The notes beneath the pieces are model-generated. The model worked only from the letters and a program-made list of their open reading frames with translations. It was not told the origin of the DNA and made no database searches. DNA of 64,000 bases from Isoetes taiwanensis (lineage: Eukaryota > Streptophyta > Lycopodiopsida > Isoetales > Isoetaceae), in assembly GCA_021234155.1 (NCBI GenBank), contig JAJEKV010000063.1, positions 6,447,710 through 6,511,709 on the forward strand, written 5' to 3'. How positions within the stretch are numbered: position 1 is the stretch's first letter; each line of letters starts with the position of its first letter. The position numbers and the translations under genes were made by a program. Below, one piece after another: positions 1-10,500 of the stretch.

Positions 1-330
1 ATCAAGTCAGATTTCCCAATGCCCATTACTTCCCCCCCATCTGAATTTTAATCCCCGGCAAGTCGATGTCGGTTGATTCTCTTACTCGCCGATACCGCCT
101 CATTGCTCCACTTGCTAAGACAACGGGCCTTGGCTTTGACTTTAATGGTTTCAACTTCAACATTTGGGCCATTCTCGGGGATCTTGGTTATGGCTACTTC
201 CCGAATCTATCGGGGACTATAAATGACTTGGCCTTGGCCTTTCCCAATGGAAATTACCTTATCTTGGCTCTCGGCTTTTCTGTATCTATTGCGGCAAAGA
301 TATGACCTCACCACGGATATGTAGTCGCGG
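1..330 (-). pseudogene. pol: retropepsin-like aspartic protease, start of domain (copy A)
   Basis: On the minus strand this stretch matches the protease of copy B (about 57160-57410): the run [10 protein letters not shown] and the downstream GIKIQMG region are recognisable. The active-site block that reads DSGSSHNF in copy B is disrupted here. Around 225-250 the DNA equivalent is present but one extra base puts it out of frame and creates stops, so no working protease can be made. The remainder of pol is beyond the left edge of the window. The identification rests on homology to copy B and on the retropepsin motif there, so the family call is firm even though this piece is short and broken. 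Confidence 0.8.
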
Positions 331-459
331 GGCTTCCTCGCCGTCGTCGTCCCGGACGAGTGTCCCAATCCCCTTAACTCTGCTAGTGCCGCACTCATAG
401 CGTTATGGGCGGTTCATTTGTTCTATGGCCTGGCCGGAAGCACTCGGCAATTTGCTTTT

Positions 460-1647
460 CTATGCACTCCTGTCTCTTCTCCTTGGGCATGGCCTGCAAG
501 AAGGATCGCACTGCTTTGGAGTAGTTTGACCCTTCCTGCTTATCTTTAAAGGACACCTGCTTCTTCTCCTGCTGCTTCCCCTGATTGCTACTATATGGGG
601 CTCTAGCTGGTCCTGGGCTGGCTGTCCTCGGGCTAAAACTGCCTGTTGCCTTGCCTTTGTCCCGATATCTCTGCTGCCTCGCCTCGCTTCTAGAGGTCCC
701 GTTCCTTGCAAGCTTATTGCCTTGGACTCCGCTTCTGATACTGTTCTAGGGTTTATTGCCCTTACAAGCTTGCGGATCTCCTCATTCAGACCTTCAATGT
801 AGCTTTCTACTGCATGCTTCTCACCTAACTTTGGCACATACAGCCTCAGCCTCATGAACTCCTCTGTATATTTCTGCACTGACTTGTTGCCTTGCTGCAA
901 CCTGTAGAACTGCTGCATCATGCTGGACTTGTGCTCTCTTGGAACGTAATGGCGCTTGAAGGCTTTAGCAAACTTCCTGAACCTGCAAGCATCCCTGCTT
1001 AAGCCATGAGCTTTGGCATAACCCTTCCACCAAATGCGTGCTGCTCCTTTCAGGTTTGCAGTTGCTACCCTGCCTTTATCCTTATCCTTCATACCATAAG
1101 CGTTGCCATATTCACTCATCTCGTCAAGCCAAGCTTCCGCCTCCATGCCTGACCTATTCTCGCCTGAGAATTGCTCGAGCTTCCTGGCCTTCCAAACATT
1201 TCCCAATGCAGAGTCCACTTTCTTCTGGTAGTCAGAGGTTCTTGTGTCCCTTTGTCGTCCGTCCGGAGTGTTCCTCTGCCTTCCATCTGTTCGGTCTTGG
1301 TTCTGCTCTTCTTCTTCCTCGGAATCGGAGTCTGAATCTGGGCTTGAGTCGGAGGAGTCCGAACTGGGGGACCTTCCTCTCTTGCCCCTCTTCTTGTCTC
1401 TTCCTGTTCTCCGAGCTGACGCTTGCGGCAGTTGAGCGTTACCCACCGAACCTGCTCCTGCTTGTGCGGCTAGCAAAGCCTTTATCTGCTCAAGGTCCGT
1501 CCTCATTTGCGATATTTCTTCTTCTGGGGTCATTTGTCCAAATTCTTCAAGCAGGTTCCTTGCCGGGCGTGGCCTGGGCGGACTCTGTTCTTCCATAAGT
1601 TCTCGCAGTTGACGTTCTCCTGCGTTTAGGCTTCTAGCTGCATACAC
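460..1647 (-). CDS. gag polyprotein with Retrotrans_gag capsid domain (copy A)
   Basis: A 395-codon open frame. Gag builds the cytoplasmic virus-like particle that packages element RNA. The N-terminal third is Pro/Arg-rich, then a Ser/Asp/Glu-rich stretch (residues about 95-125). Residues about 160-300 match the plant Retrotrans_gag capsid domain: AWLDEMSEYG, AARIWWKGYAKAHG, the Phe/Tyr-rich FKRHYVP block, QKYTEEFMRLR and YIEGLNEEIRKLV. The frame opens with GTG, not ATG; the first in-frame ATG is at 1596. A plant-like branch site and AG lie exactly at the opening (1638-1672), so the N terminus may be supplied by splicing. Downstream (about 400-460) a CCHC zinc knuckle has decayed: Cys and GH are visible but cysteines are lost. 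The C-terminal ~60 residues look frameshifted. Copy B has a more damaged version at 55740-57150. Confidence 0.88.
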   Translation of the reverse strand: MYAARSLNAGERQLRELMEEQSPPRPRPARNLLEEFGQMTPEEEISQMRTDLEQIKALLAAQAGAGSVGNAQLPQASARRTGRDKKRGKRGRSPSSDSSDSSPDSDSDSEEEEEQNQDRTDGRQRNTPDGRQRDTRTSDYQKKVDSALGNVWKARKLEQFSGENRSGMEAEAWLDEMSEYGNAYGMKDKDKGRVATANLKGAARIWWKGYAKAHGLSRDACRFRKFAKAFKRHYVPREHKSSMMQQFYRLQQGNKSVQKYTEEFMRLRLYVPKLGEKHAVESYIEGLNEEIRKLVRAINPRTVSEAESKAISLQGTGPLEARRGSRDIGTKARQQAVLARGQPAQDQLEPHIVAIRGSSRRRSRCPLKISRKGQTTPKQCDPSCRPCPRRRDRSA

Positions 1648-1672
1648 AAGTGGTTCATAGCTATATGGTTAG
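1638..1672 (-). promoter_or_regulatory. candidate branch site and 3' splice acceptor before gag (copy A)
   Basis: On the minus strand a CTAAC branch-site consensus (1672-1668) is followed about 30 nt later by TGTATGCAG (CAG at 1640-1638), exactly where the gag frame becomes open. Copy B keeps the same arrangement at 55705-55739. No ATG begins the open frame, which fits expression of gag from a spliced RNA. Splicing itself is inferred, not seen. Confidence 0.45.
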
Positions 1673-1806
1673 TTTTCCTTGTTTTCTTGCATTATTTATG
1701 TTTATTGGCATGGTTGGAGACACAAGATACATCAACAAAACATTTATAGAGCAAACGAAATTCTATTCATATTTTATATTATGCTAATACAAAATTACAA
1801 CTACTG

Positions 1807-3363
1807 CTAATCATTCTTGCTTTGCCGCGCAGAAGATGGGTTATCCTCTAGGAACTTTTTCACTTGGGCTGTTCCCCCATTTGAATGGCCCAAGTTCCTA
1901 AGACGACATTGGCTGAAGATCCCCCAGAAAAGCTCTGCCAAGTCTTCTATTCTCGCGGTCGGAGGTATAAGTCGCCGTCACCGCCAGCCTTGCTGCCGCA
2001 GTAAGGTATGGCGGTCGAAGACGCCGAAAAGCTACCGCTCTCTTCACCGTAATGGCATACTCGGTGTTGAGGGGCAACCGCCAAGCATGCCGCCACCAAT
2101 CCCGAGAGTGCAATCATCATCGATACTCCTTCCTCGCCTCGGGGGTGAACTTGCGGTGAATTACCGCTAATCTACCATCCATCGCCAGGGGGGAGGTAAT
2201 AACGCAAATGACACGTGCGTTGCGGGACAGTCCTCGCCACTTTCGGATCCAGCTGCGTAATGCGCCGCAAAGTCATCAACCTCCACCGTGGTGAGCTCCC
2301 CAGTAGTCTCTCGACCAAGGTGAAGCCCTCCTTAGGGTCGAATCGCCTCTTCTCTTGGGGAGGTGTTGTCAAGAGCTTGCCGTTAGGATGTTCGAGGTCG
2401 CATAACGGATCCCCATCCGTTCTCAGTAGGGGCAAGGAACTCTTCCTCCGGCTCGGTAGTAGATTTGCGCCCCGGTCCGCTCCATAATCTGCGATGTTGT
2501 TTGAGGGCTTGATGCTCTGAGGTCGACTCTCCCGTAAGTGTCGGCTTCTCTTACTTGGAGTGGGAAGTCGATGCTCCTCGGATGATGAAGTCGCCCAGTC
2601 CGCTTCTTCTGGAGTTGGTGCAGCAACTCTTCAGGTCTGTACTCCCTTTCCCTGCACTCCGGGAGGTTTTGGATGTCGCTTAGGAGCAGAAACTCCTCGC
2701 CTTCGACAATAATGGGAGCTAGGCTTGTGATGCCTAACCCAAGGGGTGGCGTGACTCTGAGAGTTTGCCGGCTTCTTTCGAAGTCTTGCCACTCCTGCTC
2801 TGCTTGTCGCCGCTCCTCCGCTGGGTCGAGCTCGACATAGTCTTCCTCTTCTTCTGATTCCTGTTCATCCGAGTCTTCTTCCTTCCCTTCCTGCTCCTGT
2901 TCATACTGTGTGAGGAGCCGTTGTTCTGCTGCTATGGCTAATGGGTCTACGTCCATGGGGGGAATGGAGGTTTCCCCCACGGTGTTCTCGGCACGGTGGG
3001 TGAGAAAGATTGCCAAGGCAGTGTTGAAAGAGAAATACTTGGTCCTATTGACAGTTAGGACCATTGGCTCAGGTGTGCGCTGCGCTTTGTTTGTTAGGTA
3101 TTTGGCGATGTTCGAACGTCGCCTAATGTTTCTGCGTGGACCTGCCTAGGGACAAAGTAGCCTACACAAGGGGGGGAGCTGTACTTAGCTGGTTCTACCC
3201 TAGCTTGGAACTCGAGACAAGACTCTATTGTAAAGCCGGGTTATGCGTGCAAGGTTGCACCGACATCTACCTCCTTCCTGAAGATATGGAAGATTTGGTC
3301 GACGTCGGCCTCGGCAGCATGAGCGCTGGCGCTGTACCATCTGCGAAAGTCAGAGGTTGCCAT
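1807..3363 (-). pseudogene. accessory ORF2, unknown function, broken (copy A)
   Basis: The second accessory gene, between the H3-like ORF1 and gag. A plausible start is the ATG at 3363, 114 nt downstream of a TATA box; it begins MATSDFRRWYSA and soon meets a frame break. The longest clean piece is 2423-3064: a Glu/Asp-rich segment (EQESEEEEDYVELD), then LLLSDIQNLPECRERE and FPLQVREADTYG, both also in copy B. The distal part down to the stop at 1807-1809 is split over frames, but its end (GTAQVKKFLEDNPS) again matches copy B. The full gene would be roughly 520 codons. I recognise no domain and no catalytic motif; the acidic N-terminal third is a general feature of histone-binding proteins, which is suggestive only. 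Several indels make it inactive here. Confidence 0.65.
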
Positions 3364-3476
3364 TGGTTAATTGCAGGAGAGGGTAACAAACGGTTGCAAG
3401 AGCGCCTCAGGGAGTTGAGAAATCGGCTAGAAGGGCAGGAGCGGATTTGTAGGGTGCTATCTGAGAAATGAGGGGT

Positions 3477-3486
3477 CTATTTATAG
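3477..3486 (-). promoter_or_regulatory. TATA box of accessory ORF2 (copy A)
   Basis: CTATAAATAG on the minus strand, 114 nt upstream of the ATG at 3363. The identical 10-mer occurs 103 nt before ORF1 in copy A (5432-5441) and in copy B (52969-52978). Three identical boxes at matching distances from three start codons support a real internal promoter. Confidence 0.65.
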
Positions 3487-3674
3487 GAAAGGGGAAAACC
3501 CTAATTTTTGGGTGACTTGGGAAATTCCTGGGGTTGGGTAATTCTAGTCTATCTAAGGTAAAAATGGCAATTTGAAGACTAAATGAGATGTTTGAACAGG
3601 CTAATTTACCTCAAAGATACTATCCAACAGGTTGAAGATGATTTGGACACGTTCTGGTAAAGAAATGGTAAGAG

Positions 3675-3741
3675 GTCTCACAGCTTGCGCCTCGCTCCAA
3701 AACTAACTTTTAGTTCTTTGACCAGGCGCGAGCTGTGAGAC
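3675..3741. repeat. 67 bp palindrome, TATA-proximal, upstream of ORF2 (copy A)
   Basis: Outer arms GTCTCACAGCTTGCGCCT and AGGCGCGAGCTGTGAGAC pair at 17 of 18 positions; the centre has its own small palindrome (AACTAA...TTAGTT type). Same length and outer ends as the palindromes of copy B, but different arm sequence, with pairing kept. Confidence 0.8.
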
Positions 3742-3874
3742 ATCACTCTCATTTCGATCAAAAGGTGTCTAATTTGGGTAAATTAATGGTGTAAGGATGA
3801 TGGGCTCATCAATTCGCATGCACTTGACCCCTTATTTAGTCGATTTGGAGTCGCTTTGGTCAAGTTTGGGCGAG

Positions 3875-3934
3875 GTCTCACGGCTTATACCGCTTCAAAA
3901 CTAAAATTTAGTTTTATGACGGTATTTATGAGAT
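3875..3934. repeat. 60 bp palindrome, distal, upstream of ORF2 (copy A)
   Basis: Begins GTCTCACGGCTTATACCG and ends CGGTATTTATGAGAT, arms pairing imperfectly around a central AAAACTAAAATTTAGTTTT palindrome. It starts 200 bp from the start of the neighbouring palindrome at 3675. Confidence 0.7.
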
Positions 3935-4077
3935 ATCACGGTTTCGCCCGCAATTGTCCTATTTCGCTGCAATAAAAGCTAAAACTTATTAACTTGCTCT
4001 AATTAATCAAGTTTATGCAATTAAGTACACAAAATTGCTCTATAATACAAAATTTTCAATTATTTACAAAAAACGTT

Positions 4078-5329
4078 CTAAGGGCGTTCTCCCTTTATGC
4101 GGGTCGCAAGACTCATGTCTTGTCGCATTAGGGTTACCCGCTTGGCGTGGACAGTGCAGGCTGTTGAATCTTCAAAATGTTGCACTATCTTTGCCTCGGC
4201 CGCTTCTTGCATTGCTAGCAGCGCCTCGTCCGTGACCCTGAAGTCTGTCCTGTAGGCCTGCATTACTTCTCGCACTAACCGAGCAAAAGGGGCACGGGGG
4301 ATTAGAAGTCCGTAGCTGCGCTGGAAGTGCCTAATCTCCCTCAGCGCTCTCCTCTCCACCTCCTTCCTGTCTACCTTCTTCTTGGGTGGTGGCTTGGGGA
4401 CCTTGGGCTTCGGTGGTGGCGGCTTCAAGGTCTGCTGCTTTGTCGGCCGCCCTCCCTCGATGATCCTGACCCTGTTTTCTTCATAGTACTTGCTGTAGGC
4501 TTCCCATTTCTTCATATAAGCCTCGTGCTCCCTCATCTTTCTTTCGTATATCTTTACCCTGTCGGTGACGTAAGCTTCACGGGCAGGTCGTGGCTGCTTC
4601 TTTCTATCCCATGCCGGGTACTCAGGGGGTTTCTGCACTTGGTCTTGCTGGGGTTGCTCAGGTGCTGGCTGGTCAGGCACTACCTGTTCGTCGTCCGGGT
4701 GCTTAGAAGAGCTTCCACCTGCAGCATTAGGGTTGAAGTCCCCATCAGAAGAGTCGTCGGAGGAGTTCGGAGGTTCGTCGGCTTGCCGCTCCTTGATGAC
4801 GATCTTGGGGTTAGGCCTCTTCCTCGGCGGCGATCCTTGACTTCCTTGTGCTATCCACGAACTTCCCCTTCGCCTTCTTTTTCTCTTCTGCTGCTTTCTG
4901 TTCCTCTTCCTCCCTTTTCCTCTTTTTGTTTTCCTTCCTCTTCTCCCGACGTTCATATTTCCTAATGAACCTTCTAAGGTCTGCTTCCTCTGCTGGCTCC
5001 AGACCTGTCACCTGCTCTTCCTGCTCGAGGATCTCCGTGGCTGCTTCAGAATGGTCTTCTGCTCTTTCCTGTTCCCGGATCTCCCGCTCTATTTCCTCAT
5101 ATACCTCCCTTGTCTCCTCGTCCATGGAGGTTGGTGATGTTGCCTCGTCCTGTTCCACCTGCTGGTTGAAGACGTCGATCAGATCGGACGTGTCCTGCTC
5201 TTCGTCCGAAGGCGAACGACCCCCTTTCGCGAGCCTCTCGCGAAGCATCTGTCGAATGATCTCAGCCTCCGTGGCGCTGGTGGTTTCGCCTGGGCGACGC
5301 TTCCTGGCGGTCTGTTTGGTTCGGGCCAT
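4078..5329 (-). pseudogene. ORF1: histone H3-like protein, one frameshift (copy A)
   Basis: Starts at ATG 5329 with [15 protein letters not shown], the exact canonical H3 tail through Lys9, then departs. The first frame runs to 4811 and is acidic and coiled-coil-like; a single indel around 4830-4860 moves the reading into the frame that ends at the TAG at 4078-4080. The second part has an Asp/Ser stretch, a conserved block (REAYV, EHEAYMKKWEAY, RVRIIEGG), a proline/lysine run, and a complete H3 fold encoded by 4347-4081: [59 protein letters not shown]. The fold is ungapped against canonical H3 and differs from copy B at 12 of 89 residues by my count. Total span matches copy B within two bases. 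Role: presumably a nucleosomal H3 variant or a decoy for H3-binding factors; inference only. Confidence 0.88.
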
Positions 5330-5330
5330 G

Positions 5331-5336
5331 CTTTAC
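5331..5336 (-). promoter_or_regulatory. possible 5' splice donor just before the ORF1 ATG (copy A)
   Basis: GTAAAG on the minus strand directly precedes the ORF1 ATG. Copy B has the perfect donor GTAAGT at the equivalent place (53074-53079). Use of this site with the acceptor at 1638 would remove ORF1 and ORF2 and deliver gag-pol. Weak as a single site; meaningful mainly by comparison. Confidence 0.3.
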
Positions 5337-5431
5337 GGATCGTCAATCGGGTAAAAGCGCCCAAAGATCGCCTAAGTGGGGAAGAGCGGATTTCTAGGGC
5401 TGGGACGAGAAAATGAGGGGGGGGTTTACAT

Positions 5432-5441
5432 CTATTTATAG
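5432..5441 (-). promoter_or_regulatory. TATA box of ORF1 (copy A)
   Basis: CTATAAATAG on the minus strand, 103 nt upstream of the ORF1 ATG, the same box at the same distance as in copy B. It lies in the internal region, more than 500 bp downstream of the LTR, so it is separate from the LTR promoter. Confidence 0.68.
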
Positions 5442-5543
5442 CTTGGGAAATTTTTAGGTCAAAGTTCGAGTTGCTCAATTTATCATGCCAAGGCACCTAT
5501 TTAATTAAAATCTACACTTATTTCAGACTTTCTCTACCTAATG

Positions 5544-5609
5544 GTCTCATGACTTGCTTATAAACCGAAACTAATATTTAGTTCTCATGACCAGGTAGCG
5601 GTATGAGAT
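5544..5609. repeat. 66 bp palindrome, TATA-proximal, upstream of ORF1 (copy A)
   Basis: Begins GTCTCATGAC and ends GTATGAGAT around a central AACTAATATTTAGTT palindrome. Pairing of the arms is partial. Equivalent in position to 52828-52894 of copy B. Confidence 0.6.
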
Positions 5610-5732
5610 CTCGTACATTTCTAGGTTATTTAGGTAATTAAAACATGCTATTCTAATTAATTCCTGCCTTAGAACTAGCCTTACCACATTACTTTTCTCA
5701 AATTCATCATGTTTTGGTGTTTTTGGCTCGAT

Positions 5733-5797
5733 GTCTCACACAAATATGCCTCGCTCAAAAACTAAATTTTGTTCTCACACCCGGTAGCGGTGGAGAC
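5733..5797. repeat. 65 bp palindrome, distal, upstream of ORF1 (copy A)
   Basis: Begins GTCTCACACAAAT and ends GGTGGAGAC, with an inner AAACTAAATTTTGTT palindrome. It starts 189 bp from the start of the neighbouring palindrome. Degenerate but same size and outer ends as the others. Confidence 0.6.
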
Positions 5798-5985
5798 CAC
5801 CTCACTTGGAAAATTTTGGGCTTATTCTTTTTAATCTTACCAATTTCCAATTCGCTTAATTGTTACTAGCTTAGCATAACTACAAAAATGAGAAAAATTT
5901 TCCCACTTTTCGAGGCTTGAGGATCCTATCAAGTCAGTACTACTGGAACATGGCCAGTGCTTTGCTCTTGGTCTCCAAGAACATT

Positions 5986-5997
5986 GCTCTGATACCA
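5986..5997 (-). other. primer-binding site, initiator Met-tRNA (copy A)
   Basis: Minus-strand TGGTATCAGAGC, the standard plant tRNA-iMet-complementary primer site, one nucleotide inside the LTR end at 5999. Identical to the site of copy B. Confidence 0.93.
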
Positions 5998-5998
5998 C

Positions 5999-7558
5999 TG
6001 TGACGTCCCCTACTCGCATACGGTGCCCTCACCGTATACAAACAGGAGTTCTCCCCCCATACCAGCTCCACACTGATATAGGGCCCTCCACACATCACTG
6101 CACCCGTAACGAGTCCCAGGAAGGTGTCATTCTACCCCCCCTCCCTCGTGGCCAACCTAGTCAAGGGAAGCGTAAACATACATGTCAGTATATAATATAA
6201 GCACATAACCACCTCCAAGGGTGGTCCATCACATCTGCATAAACAAGGTGAGCACAATACATATGGGAAGCTTTACCCAGGGCTCGGACTTCGGGGATGA
6301 TCGACGGCTTGGGTCTCCGTGAGTTCATTGCGCATGCAATTCATGGCAATGGCTTTGGGCCGGCATATGAACATGGCATAGGGTTGTCCACTCCATCCGC
6401 CCCTCACATTGCACACTTTGTAGAGTAGGCTGAAAAGTGTTGGGACCTGATCAGAGTTCACGGGATGCATAGCCAAAAGAGCTATTCCTAGGTTTCATCT
6501 CCCAGTTCCCGATGGGGCGTAGGGATCACTCCTCCGAGAGGTCTACATGCCGACTCAAGGTGACTAGAGGGCCACCGCCTGTGATCGACTTGAACCCATT
6601 GGAAGGTGAACCCCACCCCACGGGTGCCGAGCCCCATGCCTTGCCCGCACTCACTGGCAAGGCATTAGACCTAGTCACAATGATCCCCGTAGCACTAACA
6701 CACCATAGGGATCGCTCAAGAGTCGAACACCTAACCTCTTTCTAAGCCGGTCTGCCCCTTCACCCCCACAACCGTGTGGGTTCTTGTGCACAGGCCGAAT
6801 CTACCGTGGTGCTAGAGAGGCTACTCTAGGAGCATCAACTACAAGCCTTAGGGCCTCTACCCCCCTTCCCAATACAAGGAGTTCACAAAGATACATCATC
6901 CATATACATCACCGAAGAACTAAAGAACTAGATCTAATCTAGATCATAGAGTTAGGTTCTTTAGTTAGTGTCCGAGATCTAAGATCTAGATAGCTACTAT
7001 GGGCAATTTAATAGTCTAAACTTACTGGTTCTATGACTAGAAGACGGTTTAAGCTATTAAATTGACCAAATACCTGATCCCTGAGTGGCTCCTCCTGACC
7101 TGAGTTCAACCATCCTGCTGAGCTGATCGAATTCAGGGAAACTGATGGCGCAATTCGCTTAAGCGTCAATACCGATGCGGTTTTGGCTCTCAAGGCAGTC
7201 AAAAACAGGGGCTCTAAAACCCTAAGGACGAAAAACTAGCAAGTTAGGGTTTTCATACCCTAAATAGACATGGGTTTAGGGCTAGGGTTTCCAATTATCC
7301 CTTTTTGGCATGTGGGATAATTGGAAAGGGCCCACTTGCCATTAATGGCAAGGTGGCAAAAAGTGCCTACATGGAAAAGTGTGCCCACATTAATGTGCAT
7401 ATGTGCACATTAATAACATGTGAACATTCCTATCAAGTTGCCCCTAGGGCTACTTACCTGGCTATCCGTCGGCGTACATGTCGGTTGGAGTGGCGTGTAC
7501 GCGTGATGAGGCAGTACAGTATACGTTCTAGGACCGTATACTGTGCTGGAACGTCACA
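5999..7558 (-). repeat. 5' LTR of copy A
   Basis: On the minus strand it begins TGTGACGTTCCAGCA at 7558 and ends GGGGACGTCACA at 5999, 1560 bp, with TG...CA ends. It is collinear with but clearly diverged from the LTR at 50745-52415. Both ends carry conserved small hairpins: a CAGTATACG-type inverted repeat near the U3 end (about 7510-7550) and ATACGGTG/CACCGTAT near the U5 end (6018-6037). The U3 has a cluster of GTGCACAT-type words (7380-7430). Confidence 0.92.
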
Positions 7559-10500
7559 ATGTCACTAGATTATTGTTATATTTCATATGCTATTCTTGGT
7601 CAATTTTCAATTGCATCAATATTAAGCGTAAAAATGAATTATCCAGTCCTACTGGAAAATGGCGATAGTGATTTGAGCAATGGTGTCCATTAAAATGTCT
7701 TTCAAGAAGATGAAATTATTGAATGTCTACATCAGGCTTTCAATACAAGAACTTTGAATGTGGACTTCTTATCGAATTTATGTGTACATGAGATGTGCCT
7801 CAAATTTGTATTGCTTTTTGCATTTATGGTAGCATTGTGGGATCTCCCCTTGTAGAAGCAAAATTGATTGTGTGCATCCACCATATATTTTTGAGAGGTT
7901 ATTTGCCTATACTAGGAAGCAATATTGCACCAAATAAATGTTTTGCCTGTGCTCCTTACTGTACCCAATACGAAAGCTATCAACCCTTTTAATTTGGGAT
8001 TTTCCGATTTGGCTAAAAAAGTTTTTGGAATTTTTCTTAGTCATATTTCCTAAGATTTTGAAGGGTTTAGTCGCCGGGAAAAAATTCCGACTATCTAAAA
8101 ATCGAAAAAAAAAGTTTTATGGTTTTAGAGTTTCGTTCCTTTTTCGAATTAGGTTAGGTTCGTAGGTGGAAAATGATTTTTGAGATATTTCTAGGTTATT
8201 TCACAGTGGAGGCCTGGAACACAGTGAGATGATTTCAGGCATATTGTTGGATCTTTTTATACTAATGAAGCCAGTAGGTTTTTTAATCATTGTGGAATTC
8301 CGAACCCTGCAGCTTTGCTTCTGTAAGGCCGTCTTTGGCTGGGCCTGTTTAGCTGGGCAGGCAATTATATGTTCTTTGCATTTGCAGGTGCAGCAGAACA
8401 ACACAATCTTTTAACAATAGAGGTAATTATTATATCAGGCCAGATGTTATGCCAATACATGATAAGCTCACGCTGCCACTGCGGAAGCCTGAGATCTGGA
8501 TGTTTTTTTTGCCGTTGTTTTATGTTCAGTTTTCTATTCTATTCTTCTATTTTTGCTGCTTCTATTCTTTTATGGGTATCTTTGCTCTGGATTTTCTCAT
8601 TCACCTCCAGCTACATTGGCTTCTTAGTCTATTTGAGCCTACAGAAGATACAAGGCCAGTGCCAGGGTTCTCTTAGAATAATATTCTTCTTTAGATATTT
8701 GCATCCAGGTTCATTTGGGGTTCTTGTGTGATGCTTCTGTTGTAAACAACAACAATAAGGTGCGGCTAGAAGAGTTAGGTTATAAATAAAACCATCTGTA
8801 ATTGCGCTCCTTTCAAATATTGATTTTGCAGAAACTTTTGAAGACATGACCTTATTGCGCTGATACGATTTCCTTTGCTTGCTTCCTCAAAAACTAATTT
8901 CTTTAGGTTCTGAGGGTTATAAGTGTGTTGGCCTCCATTGCAAGCCACAAACCAGTAGAGTTTATAAGATAGGTGATGTTTTCTTCATTGCTTTTGGTTT
9001 GTCGCCTAGGTGTTTAAGAGTTTGTATAATGCACATATAGTTAGTGCATGCTAGATATTGGTTGAGTGTGCTTATCGTTTAGGATAATTGGATGAATTGT
9101 CAAATACATCTGTAGCGTGGGCTTCAAGTGTATGTACTGTTTTCGTGCCCAATTGGACGATATTAAATCTATAGATCAAGTCAGCCACTCTCCATGTTCC
9201 CTGTTATCTGTCAGTACCATGTCAGTACCAAATTTGGCCGGTCCCTTTCTGATTACAGTCCTTGCAGACATGAAGATTACAACAATATGTTCGATGTCTC
9301 TTGCAATGGATTACTTCATGGTATATATGTTGTTGATTTACATGTTCGTTACTGCTGCAGACAATCTCCTTTTATTGTTTCTTTTAGTAGAATGCCTTTT
9401 TTTCTTCAAATGCCAAAATAAAATACTTATCGTTTTATTTGCTTCAGATTAGCTATCGAAGTGCCCCATTGTGGCTTAATATTGCAATCATTTCTTTATC
9501 AAGAGGTAAAATATCTTGCACTTACTCCAATTTGTATGTTATTTATGTCATGTGAACTAGCATTTGAATTTGTGATCTTTATGTTGGGCTAGCAGTTGTA
9601 GATTCTATGTGCCAAATTCATGTATTCTTGCAATTAACCTTTCTGCTGTGTCATAGGTTCTTAGTTCTCTAAAAACTTGTGTTGGGAAACCACATTGGTT
9701 GTTGTTGGGGATTATATGTTCTGCAGGTACTCCTGCTTTATTTTCTTCAGATTAGCTTTCGCTTTAGATTTCGTTAAGGAGACACATGGGTTAGGTGCAA
9801 GCTGCATGACGTCACAGATTCATGCATTCAATCGCCCATGTCCTTGCAAATTTCGTTTCATCATCTTTGGTTTGATTCAGTCAGAATAGAAGGAACTTTC
9901 CTACTAAGGCAAAATAAAGATTGTCGCATCAGTCTAGAATTGCATTTATGTGATGGAAGGTAGTTAGTCCTGTCTAAACTCCCATTGGATATTTGTATTA
10001 ACTATTAGATCTGATTACACTAGAGCAATTGCGAATCCTAATTCTTCCTTGCGTTTGGCCTTTCTTTTTTCCATGGTTTTCCATTTCGTTCTCTATTTTC
10101 TTTGATAAATTGTTCTTGCATGGCTAAAATCTGTGTTTTATTGTGCAGAGCTGTTCTCCACGATTTCATCTGTTGTATGTTTTTTCACGGTCCTTGGCCA
10201 GTTTGGGCATAGTGTGCTATGTCTCAAGATTGTTAGGTTGGTAATTTACTGGTGTTCTATTTTCATAGTCACATTGATGGCTTGCATGCATGGAATCATA
10301 AATCCCAGCTTCATGTTTTTTCCTCTTTATGCCCTAATTGAGTATAGAATCAAATATAAAATATGGTTGTATTAAAGATTTCAGATCAGTAAATATGTTG
10401 CATTTTCAATATGGCCATAGCTACAGCCACATTCTCTGAAATATATCTAGCTTTGATATGGCAATATATCCTCTTAGGCTCCATGTTTCTTCTCATATCA

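Larger units (their letters stand above)
1..7558 (-). mobile_element. Ty3/Gypsy chromovirus-like LTR retrotransposon, copy A (5' part only)
   Basis: Read on the minus strand the order is 5' LTR (7558-5999), primer-binding site, two palindromes, TATA box, histone H3-like ORF1, two palindromes, TATA box, ORF2, gag, and the beginning of pol (protease), which leaves the window at base 1. Every block has a counterpart in the plus-strand element at 50745-63086, so the two are one family. The placement of two extra genes between the 5' LTR and gag is unusual; Ogre/Tat-type elements carry an extra ORF there, but these copies have a chromodomain integrase instead. Frameshifts in ORF1, ORF2, the end of gag and the protease make this copy non-autonomous. 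Reverse transcriptase, integrase and the 3' LTR lie outside the window. Confidence 0.93.

Noticed and set aside
1038-1598. A 186-codon plus-strand frame
   Set aside because: Antisense of gag in copy A; no independent support.
4327-5354. Long plus-strand open frames opposite ORF1 of copy A
   Set aside because: Leu/Ser/Val-rich antisense shadows of the Lys/Glu/Pro-rich ORF1; no family features.
7938-8731. Overlapping 60-120 codon frames on both strands
   Set aside because: Phe/Leu-rich translations of AT-rich DNA with no motifs; not called as genes.
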